Of a stretch of DNA of 64,000 nucleotides, positions 1 through 10,800 are shown piece after piece. Under the pieces are notes generated by a model. It ran no database searches and had not been told where the DNA came from. It worked only from the letters and a program-made list of their open reading frames with translations. Within the stretch, counting starts at the first letter, position 1. Every line of letters begins with the position of its first letter. The position numbers and the translations under genes are program-made. The stretch covers positions 186,001 through 250,000 of the forward strand of contig CAVQBF010000031.1 in NCBI GenBank assembly GCA_963710615.1. Direction: 5' to 3'. The stretch is from GCA-2746605 sp963710615 (GTDB lineage: Bacteria; Bacteroidota; Ignavibacteria; Ignavibacteriales; Melioribacteraceae).

Positions 1-39
1 CCTAGCAATTAAAGTATTCAGTTCTTGATTTTCCAACAT
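1..39 (-). CDS. lysS: lysine--tRNA ligase, N-terminal edge (partial)
   Basis: Only the first 13 codons lie in the window, reading MLENQELNTLIAR on the minus strand, with a GGAGG Shine-Dalgarno at 41-45. The motif ENQEL-x-x-LIA-R resembles the very start of bacterial lysyl-tRNA synthetases (known family feature; match made by eye). The GGAGG is so close to the ATG that the next codon, TTG, is a possible start. It lies 36 bp downstream of rluB on the same strand, so it could be the next gene of that transcript. Too short to be sure. Confidence 0.4.
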   Translation of the reverse strand, partial: MLENQELNTLIAR

Positions 40-75
40 TCCTCCACTAAGTAAAAATTTTGAGACACTATCAAA

Positions 76-777
76 TTATTTTAAATATTTATTTATTTCT
101 TTTTTAGTTATTGTTCTAAATTCACCGGATCGTAGGCTTTTCACCGTAAAATTATCAAATCTTATTCGTTTAAGTTCTTGAACTCTATAACCTAGAGTTT
201 CAAACATTCGTTTCACAAAATGATTTCGTCCTTCAACTGTGATTACATTTGCAACTTTAAAATTATTTCTTTTAGGAAAAGATATGTTTGTAAATAAACT
301 TTTACGTCTATCAATATATATCCCCTTTAATAATTTCTCTTTGTCTTCAATAGCAAGTTCTTTATCAATAGTAACTTCATATTCCCGTTCAATCTTATTT
401 TTTGGATGTGTTAAAAAATTTGAGAAATCTCCATCATTAGTGAGAATTAGAACTCCAGTTGTATTAAAATCTAATCTCCCGACTGGGAAAATTTTTTCTT
501 TAGATCTGATCAGATCTGTTACAGTTGTTCTATTTTTTTCATCTTTGGTAGAGGTAATAACACCCTTGGGCTTATTAAGCAAATAATATACTTTTTTCTG
601 AGATTTTAGTTTCTCACCATCAATAAACACTTCATCAGTATCAGTATTAATTTTGGTTCCAAGTTCAAAAATCAATTTCCCATTAACAGAAACACGTCCC
701 TCATTGATGAGTTCATCAGATTTTCTTCTAGATGCTATACCGCATTCCGATAAATATTTATTCAGCCGAACTATCAT
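76..777 (-). CDS. rluB: RsuA/RluB-family rRNA pseudouridine synthase
   Basis: 233 residues. An N-terminal S4 RNA-binding domain (residues about 1-50, RLNKYLSECGIASRRK) is followed by the pseudouridine synthase domain with the family motif GRLDFNTTGVLILTNDG; D103 is the catalytic aspartate position. The family isomerises a specific uridine in rRNA; RluB modifies 23S and RsuA 16S, and the S4-plus-catalytic layout does not fully separate them. The length is typical. The start overlaps the end of scpB by about 20 bp, so it is translated with the scpA-scpB unit, a frequent arrangement in this group. Confidence 0.9.
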   Translation of the reverse strand: MIVRLNKYLSECGIASRRKSDELINEGRVSVNGKLIFELGTKINTDTDEVFIDGEKLKSQKKVYYLLNKPKGVITSTKDEKNRTTVTDLIRSKEKIFPVGRLDFNTTGVLILTNDGDFSNFLTHPKNKIEREYEVTIDKELAIEDKEKLLKGIYIDRRKSLFTNISFPKRNNFKVANVITVEGRNHFVKRMFETLGYRVQELKRIRFDNFTVKSLRSGEFRTITKKEINKYLK

Positions 778-1411
778 GATCGCTCGTATTTATTATGTCA
801 TTTTCTAAGTTTTCTTCAATTTCATTCATCATAATTTTCCTTTTCTGTTCAAGGAAATCAGCATCTTTTACAATTTCATCAATTTCTCTTGGTTTTGGTA
901 AATCACTTAATTTGTTTAAACCAAAATACATTAAAAACTCCGGAGTTGTTGCATATAGCAAAGGTCTGCCAATTGTTTCTGATCTTCCCTTAATTGTTAT
1001 TAAAGTTTTTTCAAGCAAAGTGTTAATCATATAATCACAATTTACACCACGGATGTTTTCTATTTCAGGCTTTGTAATTGGCTGCTTATAAGCAATGATA
1101 GAAAGCGTTTCAAGAGCAGCTTGACTCAATCTTCGTTTACTTTTTTCTGTAGATAAATAACCGACATATTTAGCATACTCAGGTTTAGTTCCAAATATAA
1201 AACCGTCTGCAATAGAAATAATTTTGAAAGATGCTTCATCAGAATAATATTTTTCATTGAGATCACTGACAGATTTTTCAATATCAGAAGTAGTTATACT
1301 GATATCGTTGCCATCTATTTCCTTTATTGCTTTAGTGATTTCATCAGCAGAAATTGGTTCATCAGAAGCAAATATTAATGATTCAATAATTGATTTATAT
1401 ATATTATCCAT
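758..1411 (-). CDS. scpB: segregation and condensation protein B
   Basis: 217 residues with the tandem winged-helix layout of ScpB, including the conserved stretch LSQAALETLSIIAYKQPITK and the following motif EIENIRGVN. ScpB dimerises and binds ScpA, forming the regulatory part of the SMC condensin that compacts and separates the chromosome. It overlaps scpA by 8 bp and rluB by 20 bp, indicating translational coupling. The acidic tail (residues about 190-217) is unstructured-looking, as in other ScpB proteins. Nothing appears broken. Confidence 0.93.
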   Translation of the reverse strand: MDNIYKSIIESLIFASDEPISADEITKAIKEIDGNDISITTSDIEKSVSDLNEKYYSDEASFKIISIADGFIFGTKPEYAKYVGYLSTEKSKRRLSQAALETLSIIAYKQPITKPEIENIRGVNCDYMINTLLEKTLITIKGRSETIGRPLLYATTPEFLMYFGLNKLSDLPKPREIDEIVKDADFLEQKRKIMMNEIEENLENDIINTSDHDSSAE

Positions 1412-2123
1412 TATGCACTAGGTAAATTTCAAAATCATTAAAATTAGAAGATTCTCTTAAGCCAATCTCTCCCATTTTTATGAGCTCAAGTAAAGCAATA
1501 AATGTTACAACAATTCTTATTTTTTCCTTTACACCTTTAACCAAATTAATAAAATTTACATTCCCAAACTTTCTTATCTTGTTCATTATAAATTCAATCT
1601 GTTCATCAATAGTTACATTTGATTTTTCAACTTGATGAACAATTTCTTTAGGCTTTTCTTTTATTGCTTCTTGAAAAGCTTTAATAAGATCATAAATTGA
1701 AATATTTCTTAACAGTGTATCAAGTTCAGGTTGTTTTTCTTTTTCATCTTTTTCAAAATTTCCTCGGAAAGAAACTTTTCTTTGATTTGATTCTAAGTAA
1801 GAAAACTCTTCCGACATTTCTTTATAACGTTTATATTCTATCAATGCGTTTACCAAATCTGCTCTCGGATCAATCTCCTCACCTTTCTCATCAATTTCTT
1901 TTGGCAGCAGCATCCTGACCTTTATCTGCATTAATGTAGCCGCCATAAGAAGAAAATCACCTGCAACTTCCAAATCAAGCTGTTCAAGTAAATGAAGATA
2001 ATCAATAAACTCTTTTGTGATTCTTGAAATTGGAATATCATAAATATCCAACTCATCTCTTCTTATAAAAAAGAGAAGTAAATCTAACGGCCCTTCAAAA
2101 GTATTTAATTTTATCTTATACAA
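1404..2123 (-). CDS. scpA: segregation and condensation protein A (kleisin)
   Basis: 239 residues. The N-terminus has the kleisin signature FEGPLDLLLFFIRRDELDIY, then YLHLLEQLDLEVAGDFLLMA, and the C-terminus is a short winged-helix (VVTFIALLELIKMGEI). ScpA bridges the SMC heads and recruits ScpB. Its start lies 2 bp after the trpS stop and its end overlaps scpB, so trpS-scpA-scpB-rluB looks like one transcript. The central charged segment (residues about 110-150) is variable in this family. Confidence 0.93.
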   Translation of the reverse strand: MYKIKLNTFEGPLDLLLFFIRRDELDIYDIPISRITKEFIDYLHLLEQLDLEVAGDFLLMAATLMQIKVRMLLPKEIDEKGEEIDPRADLVNALIEYKRYKEMSEEFSYLESNQRKVSFRGNFEKDEKEKQPELDTLLRNISIYDLIKAFQEAIKEKPKEIVHQVEKSNVTIDEQIEFIMNKIRKFGNVNFINLVKGVKEKIRIVVTFIALLELIKMGEIGLRESSNFNDFEIYLVHNG

Positions 2124-2125
2124 AG

Positions 2126-3110
2126 TCAGCCTAAATTCATTACAGATCTTACATCATTCATTGTTCTTTCAGCGGTCACTTTTGCCCTTCGTTCTCCATC
2201 TGCAATGATATCTTTAACCGTATTTAAATCACTTTCATAGTTTTTTCTTGATTCAAGAATCGGAACTAAAAATTCGTTTATTTTTGCTGAGCATTTTAAT
2301 TTACAGTCAACACATCCAAGTTCACCAGTGCGACAACCACTTTCAATTTCATTAACCTCATCCGGATTAAATTTTTTATGATAACTGAATACTAGACATA
2401 CTTCGGGTCTACCTGGATCATTACGCCTAATTTTCTGCGGATCAGTTTTAGCCTTTTTTAATTTTTGCTCAACTGTTTCAGGTTCATCAGATAGCAAGAT
2501 AGTATTATTTAGAGATTTACTCATTTTGGCATCACCATCTAGCCCAACTAAACGAGAAAATTTTGTTAGAAGATGGTTTTGGTTCTCTGAACACAAATCC
2601 ATATTGTTTATTAAACTTTCGTGCGATTTCTCTTGTAATTTCAACATGGGGAACTTGATCTTCACCCACAGGAACCGCTTCACCCTTATATAATAATATA
2701 TCCGCTGATTGTAATATCGGATAACCAAGATGTCCGTAAATAATATTTTCAATATTAAGATCGCGGACTTGATCTTTAAGGGTTGGATTTCTCTCAAGTC
2801 TTGCTTTAGTCACTAACATAGAAAAAATTAAAAATAATTCGTTGTGTTCTTTTATCTGTGACTGTCTAAAAAAAGGACTTTTTACTGGATCTAGTCCAAC
2901 TGCAAGCCAATCTATTACCATTTCAATAGTGTTTTCGTAAATTTGAGTTGTATCTAAATTTGTTGTTAAAACATGTAAATCTGCAATTAAATGATAGCTC
3001 TCATATTCATTTTGAAGTTTTACCCAATTTTCTAATGCCCCCACATAATGTCCTAAATGTAATTTACCAGTTGGACGCATACCGCTTAAAATTCTTTTTT
3101 TCCGTTCCAT
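2126..3110 (-). CDS. trpS: tryptophan--tRNA ligase, interrupted by one frameshift
   Basis: Class I synthetase that charges tRNA-Trp. The 5' part (2532-3110) carries the HIGH-type motif as HLGH (residues 18-21) and reads in frame to REPKP. The 3' part (to 2126) continues with LLTKFSRLVGLDG and the KMSKS loop. The two frames meet near 2573, where removing one base restores a continuous protein of about 327 residues, the normal TrpRS length. The gene is essential and both halves are perfectly conserved, so a sequencing or assembly indel is much more likely than a pseudogene. The start ATG at 3110 fits the MERKKRILSGMRPTG family N-terminus. Confidence 0.9.
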
Positions 3111-3193
3111 AGAAATAATAAATTCTCAATAATTAGTTTAAACAAACTTAAAATTACAAAAAATAAAAGATTTTAATGAAGCATAAATAAAAA

Positions 3194-3232
3194 AATGTCT
3201 GATTGAATATTTATAAAATTCAACCAGACATT
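3194..3232 (-). terminator. rho-independent terminator of the surface-protein operon
   Basis: A 15-base arm at 3194-3208 pairs with 3218-3232 (9-base loop, one G-A type mismatch). Read on the minus strand, the hairpin is followed by a run of six T then more T-rich sequence (complement of 3183-3193). It sits 28 bp past the stop of the PEGA lipoprotein gene and ahead of trpS, separating the two transcripts. Confidence 0.8.
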
Positions 3233-3259
3233 ATAATAAGATGAAAAATCTATAAAAAA

Positions 3260-5377
3260 CTACTCTACCAATTTAGTCTCTTCGAAATCAAAGTTATCTT
3301 GTCTGCCCCCAATCTTGTTACCAATAAAATTAAATCTCCAAGTTCCATCAAGCTTTTCTGGGAATCCCCAATTAACAGGAATTCCTTCTAAATATGTTGC
3401 ATTGAAAGGAATAAGGAAAAAGTCACCGTTCGCAGTTGTAATTCCAATCCTACTCAAGAAAATAGTCTGATTAAATAAGAACGAAAACTCTAATCTCTGT
3501 GTAGAAGGATTAACTGAATAAGAGATTGCGACTCCCACTTCTGGAGTTATATCACGTAAATAAATAGAGCCCAAGTTAGTTGTCAGCCCGCTTTCTACAC
3601 TAGCAGAAATTGTTGTATCTGCAAAATCCTCAAGCCTAAGTGTAATGTTATAATTTCCAGCCGGTAAATTTTCTATTGTAAATGGTGTCTGTTCTCCAAT
3701 AAAATTGTTATTTAAGAAAATGTTTGCACCTTCTGGATCGGATTCGACTAAAATATTGCCATTTTCAATGAAGTTCGCAATAATATTTCTGTCTGATTCA
3801 ATAATAAAAGTATATTCCGAATTATCTGAAACCTCTAATGAATTTTCTGTCCAATTAACGAATGAATAACCGAAGTTAGGAGTTACAGAAAGAGTCACAT
3901 CTTCACCATGATTGTAAGATCCTGCACCTTCAATACTGCCGGCATCTAAAGGATTAGAACTTACTGAAACAACATATGAATTGATTAAAAAGTTTGCTAC
4001 AAGATCTCTGCTTCCATTAACCGTAAAGGTATAGTTCTGCTGGTCAGAAACTTGGGTACCATTTTCTGTCCAATTAATGAATGTATAACCGACTGTCGGA
4101 GTTGCTGTTACAGTTACTTCATCACCAAAATCATAACCGCCGCCGCCGCTAGTTATACCGCCATCTTCTGGATTCGAAATGGTTGTAATTACATAATTAT
4201 TAATTGAGAAGTTGGCAACTAAATTTCTATCTCTTGTAACAGTAAATGAGTAATCTATATCATTATGGACAGGAGAGCCGTTTTCTGTCCAATTAACAAA
4301 TGTATAGCCTGAGGAAGGCACTGCGCTTAAGTTTGCAGTAGTACCGTAATTAAAAGCACCTCCTCCACTTGTTGAACCACCTGATTCAGGATTTGAATTC
4401 GTAGCAATCAAATAAGAGTTTAATGAGAAATTAGCAACTAAATTTCTATCGGAATCCGCGGTAAAAGAATAAGTTGGATTTGTAGAAACTTCAGTGCTAT
4501 TTTCAGTCCAATTAACAAATGAGTACCCAGTATTTGGCGTAGCTTCCATCACAACTTGATCGCCTTCAACATATTCTCCACTACCATCAATTGTTCCGCC
4601 AATTTGAGGATTAACCGAAGCGGTAATGTTAAACAATGCCTTTAAAAAAATATTTTCCGAAGTCAACAAACCAGTAGTAACAGTTGATGAAAAAGTTGTA
4701 TCTTTATAATTCTCAAGCTGAAGTTTAATTTGATAAATTCCAGCTGCCAATGGCTTAATTGTATCTGGGGTAACTTCCCCGGTATCAAAATTATCTAATA
4801 TTATTTTGGCACCAACAGGATTGGATGTTAAAAATAAACTACCTGCAGTCCCTGCAATTATCATTCTAGTATTTTTTTCAACTTTTTGATCTTTTGACAA
4901 TTGAACTGTGAATTCTGAATCATCATAAAGATTTAAAGAGAGTTTAACTTGATATGTTCCCCTTTCAAGATTGCTGAAAGTTGCAGGAGTAGTCTCCCCG
5001 GTATTTACATTATTAACAAATACAGCTGCTCCGGAAGGCTCGGAAGTCAAACTAATTTCTCCATCTGGATTTATCTCTTTCAAGAAAAGGTCATAATTCA
5101 AAAATTGCCCATCATTCAAATCCACACTAAATGAAGTGTCAATAAATTCATTCAATGAAATTGAAATTTTGTAATCACCGCTTAATAATTCTACTAAACT
5201 ATCTGGTGTGACTTTTCCCGTATCTTCATCGTCTAAAAAGATTCTGGCCCCAACTGGGTCAGATGAGACAAATATAGTCCCAAAGTTGGGCAGAATGTGG
5301 TTTTCTACGCAAGTTAGTAATACGAAAGAGAGTACAATTACTGCAAAAAGTTTAATTTTAATACTGATTTTTCTCAT
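3260..5377 (-). CDS. PEGA-domain / bacterial-repeat surface lipoprotein
   Basis: 705 residues. A lipobox ends at C23 (LLTC), so the protein should be lipid-anchored after export. It then shows three PEGA domains (about 34-97, 103-170, 180-245; pattern SDPVGARIFLDDEDTG...TPDSL), four bacterial repeats of the InlB B-repeat/Flg_new_2 type (about 247-535; GYSFVNWTENS...RNLVANF), a fourth PEGA domain (about 537-600), and a C-terminal segment of about 100 residues I do not recognise. PEGA domains are common in surface proteins and often bind or decorate the envelope. It starts 13 bp after the OmpA-like gene, and shares its repeat type with both giant proteins upstream, suggesting one functional set. 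No sorting domain is present, which fits lipoprotein anchoring. Confidence 0.8.
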   Translation of the reverse strand: MRKISIKIKLFAVIVLSFVLLTCVENHILPNFGTIFVSSDPVGARIFLDDEDTGKVTPDSLVELLSGDYKISISLNEFIDTSFSVDLNDGQFLNYDLFLKEINPDGEISLTSEPSGAAVFVNNVNTGETTPATFSNLERGTYQVKLSLNLYDDSEFTVQLSKDQKVEKNTRMIIAGTAGSLFLTSNPVGAKIILDNFDTGEVTPDTIKPLAAGIYQIKLQLENYKDTTFSSTVTTGLLTSENIFLKALFNITASVNPQIGGTIDGSGEYVEGDQVVMEATPNTGYSFVNWTENSTEVSTNPTYSFTADSDRNLVANFSLNSYLIATNSNPESGGSTSGGGAFNYGTTANLSAVPSSGYTFVNWTENGSPVHNDIDYSFTVTRDRNLVANFSINNYVITTISNPEDGGITSGGGGYDFGDEVTVTATPTVGYTFINWTENGTQVSDQQNYTFTVNGSRDLVANFLINSYVVSVSSNPLDAGSIEGAGSYNHGEDVTLSVTPNFGYSFVNWTENSLEVSDNSEYTFIIESDRNIIANFIENGNILVESDPEGANIFLNNNFIGEQTPFTIENLPAGNYNITLRLEDFADTTISASVESGLTTNLGSIYLRDITPEVGVAISYSVNPSTQRLEFSFLFNQTIFLSRIGITTANGDFFLIPFNATYLEGIPVNWGFPEKLDGTWRFNFIGNKIGGRQDNFDFEETKLVE

Positions 5378-5389
5378 TGTTTTTGTGAA

Positions 5390-6890
5390 TCAATTTAATT
5401 TTCTAATTACAATTCTACGGTTTTTCATCTTACCATAAACTGATGAATTACTGGCAATCGGGTTCGTATCACCAAAACCCACAGCTTGGAAATTCGAAAG
5501 CTGGTAGACCTTTTGACACAAAATAGGATAAAATTGCATCTGCTTGTGCTTTCGTTACTCTAGTTGCTTCACCACGTGAAGTTTGCTTATCAATATGCCC
5601 TTCGATTCTCCAGCTTGTATTTGGATATTTCTTTAACTCATCGACTATTCGATTAAGTTCGCCATATGCAGAACTCTTTATATTCGAAGAATTTGAGGCA
5701 AACGTAGTTTCAGAAAGAATTAACAACTCACTAGGTACATTAGAAACCGGTTTCTTTGGTTCAATAGGTTTTGGTTTCGGTTTAGGGGTTTCTTCTTTTG
5801 GTGTTATTTCCTTTATAATGGGAGCAGGCAATGTATCGGGACAACCATCATCATCTAAATAACCATTAAAGTTCTCTCGCTCATTAACACATTTATCATC
5901 AACATCTAAAATCCCATCTCCATCATTATCAACATCCGGACAACCATCATCATCCTCGTAACCGTCAAAATCTTCTATAAGATTTGGGCATTCGTCATCC
6001 ACATCTAAAATGCCGTCGCCATCATTGTCGAGATCTGGACAACCATCATCATCTTGAAATCCATCAAAATCTTCCGCTTTATTGGGACAATTATCAGCAA
6101 TGTCAAATATGCCGTCACCATCATTATCTTTATCTGGACAACCATCTTCATCTTGGTATCCATCATAATCTTCTTCTTCATCAATACATTTATCAATGTC
6201 ATCTGTTATTCCATCTTTATCGGTATCTTTTTCATTCCAAATTCTAAATGAAACTCCAAAATTACCGGAAAGATAAAAATCCTCATAATCGCCATACTTT
6301 ACCGCATCAATATTATCATTCTGTACAAAATTATAACCAAGGCCAAAATAAATATCAAAAATATCAGTAACCTTATATTTTAAACCTCCCCCAATATTAT
6401 AAACAAGTGAGTTTTTTTCACCGCCATTTTTTAGTTCCAAGAAGCTGCTTGAGATATTTTCGCTGTTGAAACCAAACATTAAGTAAGAAGCACCAATACT
6501 TGCATACGGTAAAAGCATCCCATTAATTGAATAAGAATAAACTAAATCTAATCCAATATTCGATGTTTCTGTATCAAAGATATCAGCAGGTATTTTAAGA
6601 CCTAAGTTATTTGTATTACCACTCATATATTGTTTAGCAGCATTTAGTTTCAATCCAAATACATTTCTACTATCTGAAGGGAAGTAATATTCAAGACTTC
6701 CTCCAAAGGAAATCCCCAAATCAGCAGATTCATAATCAGTAAAGGAATAGTTGCTCCCCCCTTCCAGTGAAATCAGCAAACTTTTACCAAGCGGATGGGA
6801 AAAGCTGTAATCAGATTGAGCAATTTTTGATTCACTAAAAACGAACAAAAAAACAAAAGGAAAAATAAATTGTAACTTTTTCATATTCAT
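5390..6890 (-). CDS. OmpA-family outer-membrane protein with TSP3 calcium repeats (frameshifted near its end)
   Basis: About 500 residues once repaired. Order: signal peptide (1-25), outer-membrane beta-barrel (about 30-205), four thrombospondin type-3 repeats rich in DxDxDG calcium-binding loops (about 218-350), a Pro/Lys linker (KPKPKPIEPKKP), then an OmpA C-terminal peptidoglycan-binding domain. As read, the frame stops at 5469 after SKGLPAFEFPSCGFW. One extra base in the AAA at 5497-5499 explains it: without it the frame continues AVGFGDTNPIASN and NRRIVIRKLN to a stop at 5390, the normal end of the domain. The family tethers the outer membrane to the cell wall. It sits 19 bp after the giant repeat protein, so it may anchor that protein or its secretion partner. 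Confidence 0.85.
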
Positions 6891-6909
6891 GTATTTGGAA
6901 TAAAGAAAT

Positions 6910-7836
6910 TTATTTTAGTAAAACTAATTTACCAACTTTTATATAATTATTATCGGAATTATTTGATTGTGCTATAATTCTAAAAAAGTAGACTCCACTT
7001 GGAATTCTTTCACCATTTCTTTCAATATTAAATCGACTTTTATAGTTTCCTGCTGGAAGCATAACCTGATCCATAACTTTAGTTACTAATTGACCATTTA
7101 TATTAAAAATATAAAGATATACTGTTGATGGTTCAGGTAAACCAAATTGAATATTTGTTTCTGGATTGAACGGATTAGGATACGCATTCGATAAATAATA
7201 TTTCTCAGGAATTTGATCAAAATCATCAAGTTGCTCAATATCATCAATAAGATCAAAATTAGCTACTAAATTTCTATCACGCTCAACAGTAAAGGTAAAT
7301 TCTGCTGACTCAGAAACAATATTATCGCTTTCTGTCCAACTAATAAATTTCCACCCATTATTAGGAATTGCATTTAAGATCATAGTTTCTCCATAAAATG
7401 AAATTCCGCAACCTGATGTTGTTCCACCTTCATTCGGCATTGAGGAACACATAATATTAAATGGTGTTTTTGAGAAATTAGCTTTAATTGTTCTATTACC
7501 GTTTACGGAAAATTCATAAACTGGATTTGAGGAAATTACAGATCCATTCTCTGTCCAATTATCAAAATCCCAACCGGGATTAGATGAAGCAATTAATTTT
7601 GCTGTCTGACCAAAATAGAATGTCCCTGCACCTGAAATAATTCCCGCTCCAAGTGGATCAGGTGTAGCAAGAATTGAGTAAAGCTCATGCGCAAAGTTCG
7701 CAGTAATATTACGATTTTCTAGTAATTCTAAAAGTATAATGTTGTAGTGTCCGATATATTTACTCCATCTTCTAGTCCAATTTGCAAATAACCACCCATC
7801 AGCTGGTGATGGCAATAATTGAAACGGAATCACCAT
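6910..7836 (-). CDS. giant repeat protein, C-terminal segment with T9SS-type sorting domain
   Basis: 308 readable residues: three bacterial repeats (RNITANF, RTIKANF, RNLVANF ends) and, from about residue 220, the sorting domain YYLSNAYPNPFNPETNIQF...SGVYFFRIIAQS...KVGKLVLLK. The last repeat has a Cys pair (NIMCSSMPN and TTSGCGISF) also present at the same place in the neighbouring paralogue. This part is intact to the stop codon, so the export signal is preserved. The downstream OmpA-like gene begins 19 bp later. Confidence 0.75.
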   Translation of the reverse strand: MVIPFQLLPSPADGWLFANWTRRWSKYIGHYNIILLELLENRNITANFAHELYSILATPDPLGAGIISGAGTFYFGQTAKLIASSNPGWDFDNWTENGSVISSNPVYEFSVNGNRTIKANFSKTPFNIMCSSMPNEGGTTSGCGISFYGETMILNAIPNNGWKFISWTESDNIVSESAEFTFTVERDRNLVANFDLIDDIEQLDDFDQIPEKYYLSNAYPNPFNPETNIQFGLPEPSTVYLYIFNINGQLVTKVMDQVMLPAGNYKSRFNIERNGERIPSGVYFFRIIAQSNNSDNNYIKVGKLVLLK

Positions 7837-10800
7837 GGGTGTATTTACCTGCTCCGCTTAATGTCCCCGTCGGTTGGATTAGTAGACAAAGTTACAGTAT
7901 AAGTTTTCAGTCTGAAATTAGCTACAAAGTTCTATTATTAGTCGCAGTAAATGAATAACGTATGAATTAGATCGAGACAGTATTCCCATTTTCTGTCCAA
8001 TTTACGAACTCATAACCAATTATTACGTTTGGGATTGCCCTTAAAGTAACATTATCGCCATGAGTATATGTAGAATCACCACTAAGTTACTCCTCCTTCA
8101 GTATGGTGATGAAGATGTTGATATTGTATACACTTTTTTGCTAAAATTAGCTGTAAATGATCTATTACCGGTAATTGTAAAAGTATATACGGAATCCGTT
8201 GATATTACTTGTTCGCCTTCTGTCCAATTATTAAATTTCCAACCCATATTTGGTGTAGCAACTAATTAGAGACTGTGTTCCATGTTCATAACTTCCTGTT
8301 CCTGTTGTATCACCTCCTCAGTTCGGATTTGAATATATTGAAACAGAATATACTTTTTTCTTAAAATTGGCTAGTGATATTTCTTTCACCTAACAAAACA
8401 AAAGTAAAATTAGAATCAGTAGATAATATTGTATCATTTTCTGACCAATTTACAAATCTCCAACCAATATTTGATTTAGCTTCAATCTTAACCAATGTAC
8501 CATGATCATAATTACCTGCTCCTGTTGTAGTTCCACTGCCCAAGAGGATTAACTGCTAATGACACATTATATTTTTTCTTTGTAAAATTAGCAGTTAATG
8601 TTCTTTGAGATGTTGCAATAAAGGAAAAACTTGAATCATTTGAAACTAATGTTCCATTTTCTGTCCAACTTGTAAAATTATAACCAGTTGCAGGTGTGGC
8701 AACGAGAGTAACAGTTGTTCCATGATCAAAAGTTCCTCCGCCACTTGTTGTTCCACCTTGGAAATGGTGACGATAGAGTAACTATTTGATATTTATTTAG
8801 TGTAAAGTTTGCTGTAATTATTTTATCTGAATCCACAATAAATTCTAAAGGATTAGCTGTAGAGATAATATCTCCACTCCAACTTGTAAAAGAATAGCCA
8901 ACTTCGGGTGTTGCTTCCAAAGTGGCAGTCGATCCATGTGAATATAGCACCACCTCCTGTTACAGTATCCTGTGCCAATTGGAGCAACAATAGTCGAAAC
9001 AGTATAGCTATTCAAAGTAAAATTAGCAACCAAACTTCTACTGCTTGTAGCGGTAAATATATAATTTATATTTGATGATACTACAGTACCGTTTTCTGTC
9101 CAATTGTTAAAAGTATACCCAGTAGTTGGGTACAGCAGTTAAACTAACCTCATCTCCATCAAAGTAACTTCCAGTTCCGGTTATTGTTCCACTGCCAATT
9201 GGAGCTGAAATTGCTGATATTGAATATTTCCCGGCTTGTGTTACTGTTACACTTCTTGTTAAATCTCCTCCACTTATAGTTATTGTTCCAACTCTCTGAT
9301 TGGTTGTTCCATTTGCAGCATAATTTACTGTTATTGTTCCATTACCACTTCCACTTGGTGTAACTGATGTTACCTTAACCACTTAGATTTTCACTCACAC
9401 TCCAGCTTACATTTGATGTTATATCAAATGTTGTACTTCCAGCTGTGTTTAATACATTCTGATTTAACGGTGTTACTGTTAACTCATTTAATATGAAATT
9501 GGCTGATAAACTTCTGCTTCCGGTCGCTTCAAATGTTAATGTTGAATTTGTTGATAAAATAGTCGAACCCTCTTTCCAATTTACAAACGAATATCCAGTA
9601 TTTGGAGTAGCAGTTAAAGTAACATCTTCACCATGACTATAACTTCCGGTTCCAACTACTGCACCACTGCCAATTGGAACTACTAAGGCTGTAATATTAT
9701 AACTATTCAAACTAAAGTTTGCGACCAAACTTCTACTACTTGATGCAGTAAATATGTAATTTATGCTCGATGATACTACAGTACCATTTTCTGTCCAGTT
9801 ATTAAAAGTATATCCGGTAGTGGGTACAGCAGTTAAACTAACCTCATCTCCATCAAAATAACTTCCAGTTCCGCTTATTGTTCCACTGCCAATTGGAGCT
9901 GAAATTGCTGATATTGAATATTTCCCAGCTTGCGTTACAGTAATACTTTTTGTTAAATCACCTCCACTTATAGTTATTGTTCCAATTCTCTGACTTGTTG
10001 TTCCATTTGCTCCATAATTTACTGTTAATGTTCCATTTCCGTTCCACTCTTAGGACTAATACCGGTTATCCAAGTTACATTCTCATCTACATTCCAATTT
10101 ACATTCGATGTTATGTCAAATGTGGTACTTCCCGCAGTGTTTAATACATTCTGATTTATCGGTGTTACTGTTAGCTCATTTAATATAAAATTGGCTGATA
10201 AACTTCTACTTCCGGTCGCTTGAAATGTTAAAATTGGATTTGTCGATAAAATAGTCGAACCCTCTTTCCAATTTACAAAGGAATATCCTATGCTGGTGTT
10301 GCAACTAAACTTACTTGTTCTCCATCAAAGTAGCTCCCCATTCCAGTTACTGTACCACTTCCAATTGGATCTACTATCACAGAAACTATATATTTTCCGG
10401 CTTGGTTTACTGTTACATTTCTGCTTATTCCTCCACCGGTTATAGTTATTATTGCTGATCTTGAACTCGTTGTTGAATTTGCTGTATAACTTACTGTAAC
10501 TGTTCCATCATTACTTCCACTTGTAGGATTTAAGGTGATCCATGATGCATTATCACTTGCCGTCCAATTTATATTCGATGTAACAGCAAAAGTCGTTGTC
10601 CCAGATGTATTTGTTACCGGACGATCACCTGGACTAACTTCTAATTGATTAAGTATAAAGTTAGCGACTAAACTTCTATTACTTGATGCAGTAAATATAT
10701 AATTTATGCTTGATGATACTACACTGTTCCGTTTTCTGTCCAGTTGTTAAAAGTATATCCGGTAGTGGGTACAGCAGTTAAACTAACCTCATCTCCATCA

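Noticed and set aside
2532..2797. Programmed frameshifting in trpS
   Set aside because: No slippery heptamer with downstream structure is evident, and many unrelated genes in the window carry similar single-base shifts.
5984..6251. Plus-strand histidine-rich open frames
   Set aside because: They are the antisense of the Asp-rich TSP3 repeats; the composition is explained by that.
8060..8269. Plus-strand open frame of 69 codons
   Set aside because: It lies opposite the bacterial repeats of the giant gene and has no ribosome site or recognisable protein features.
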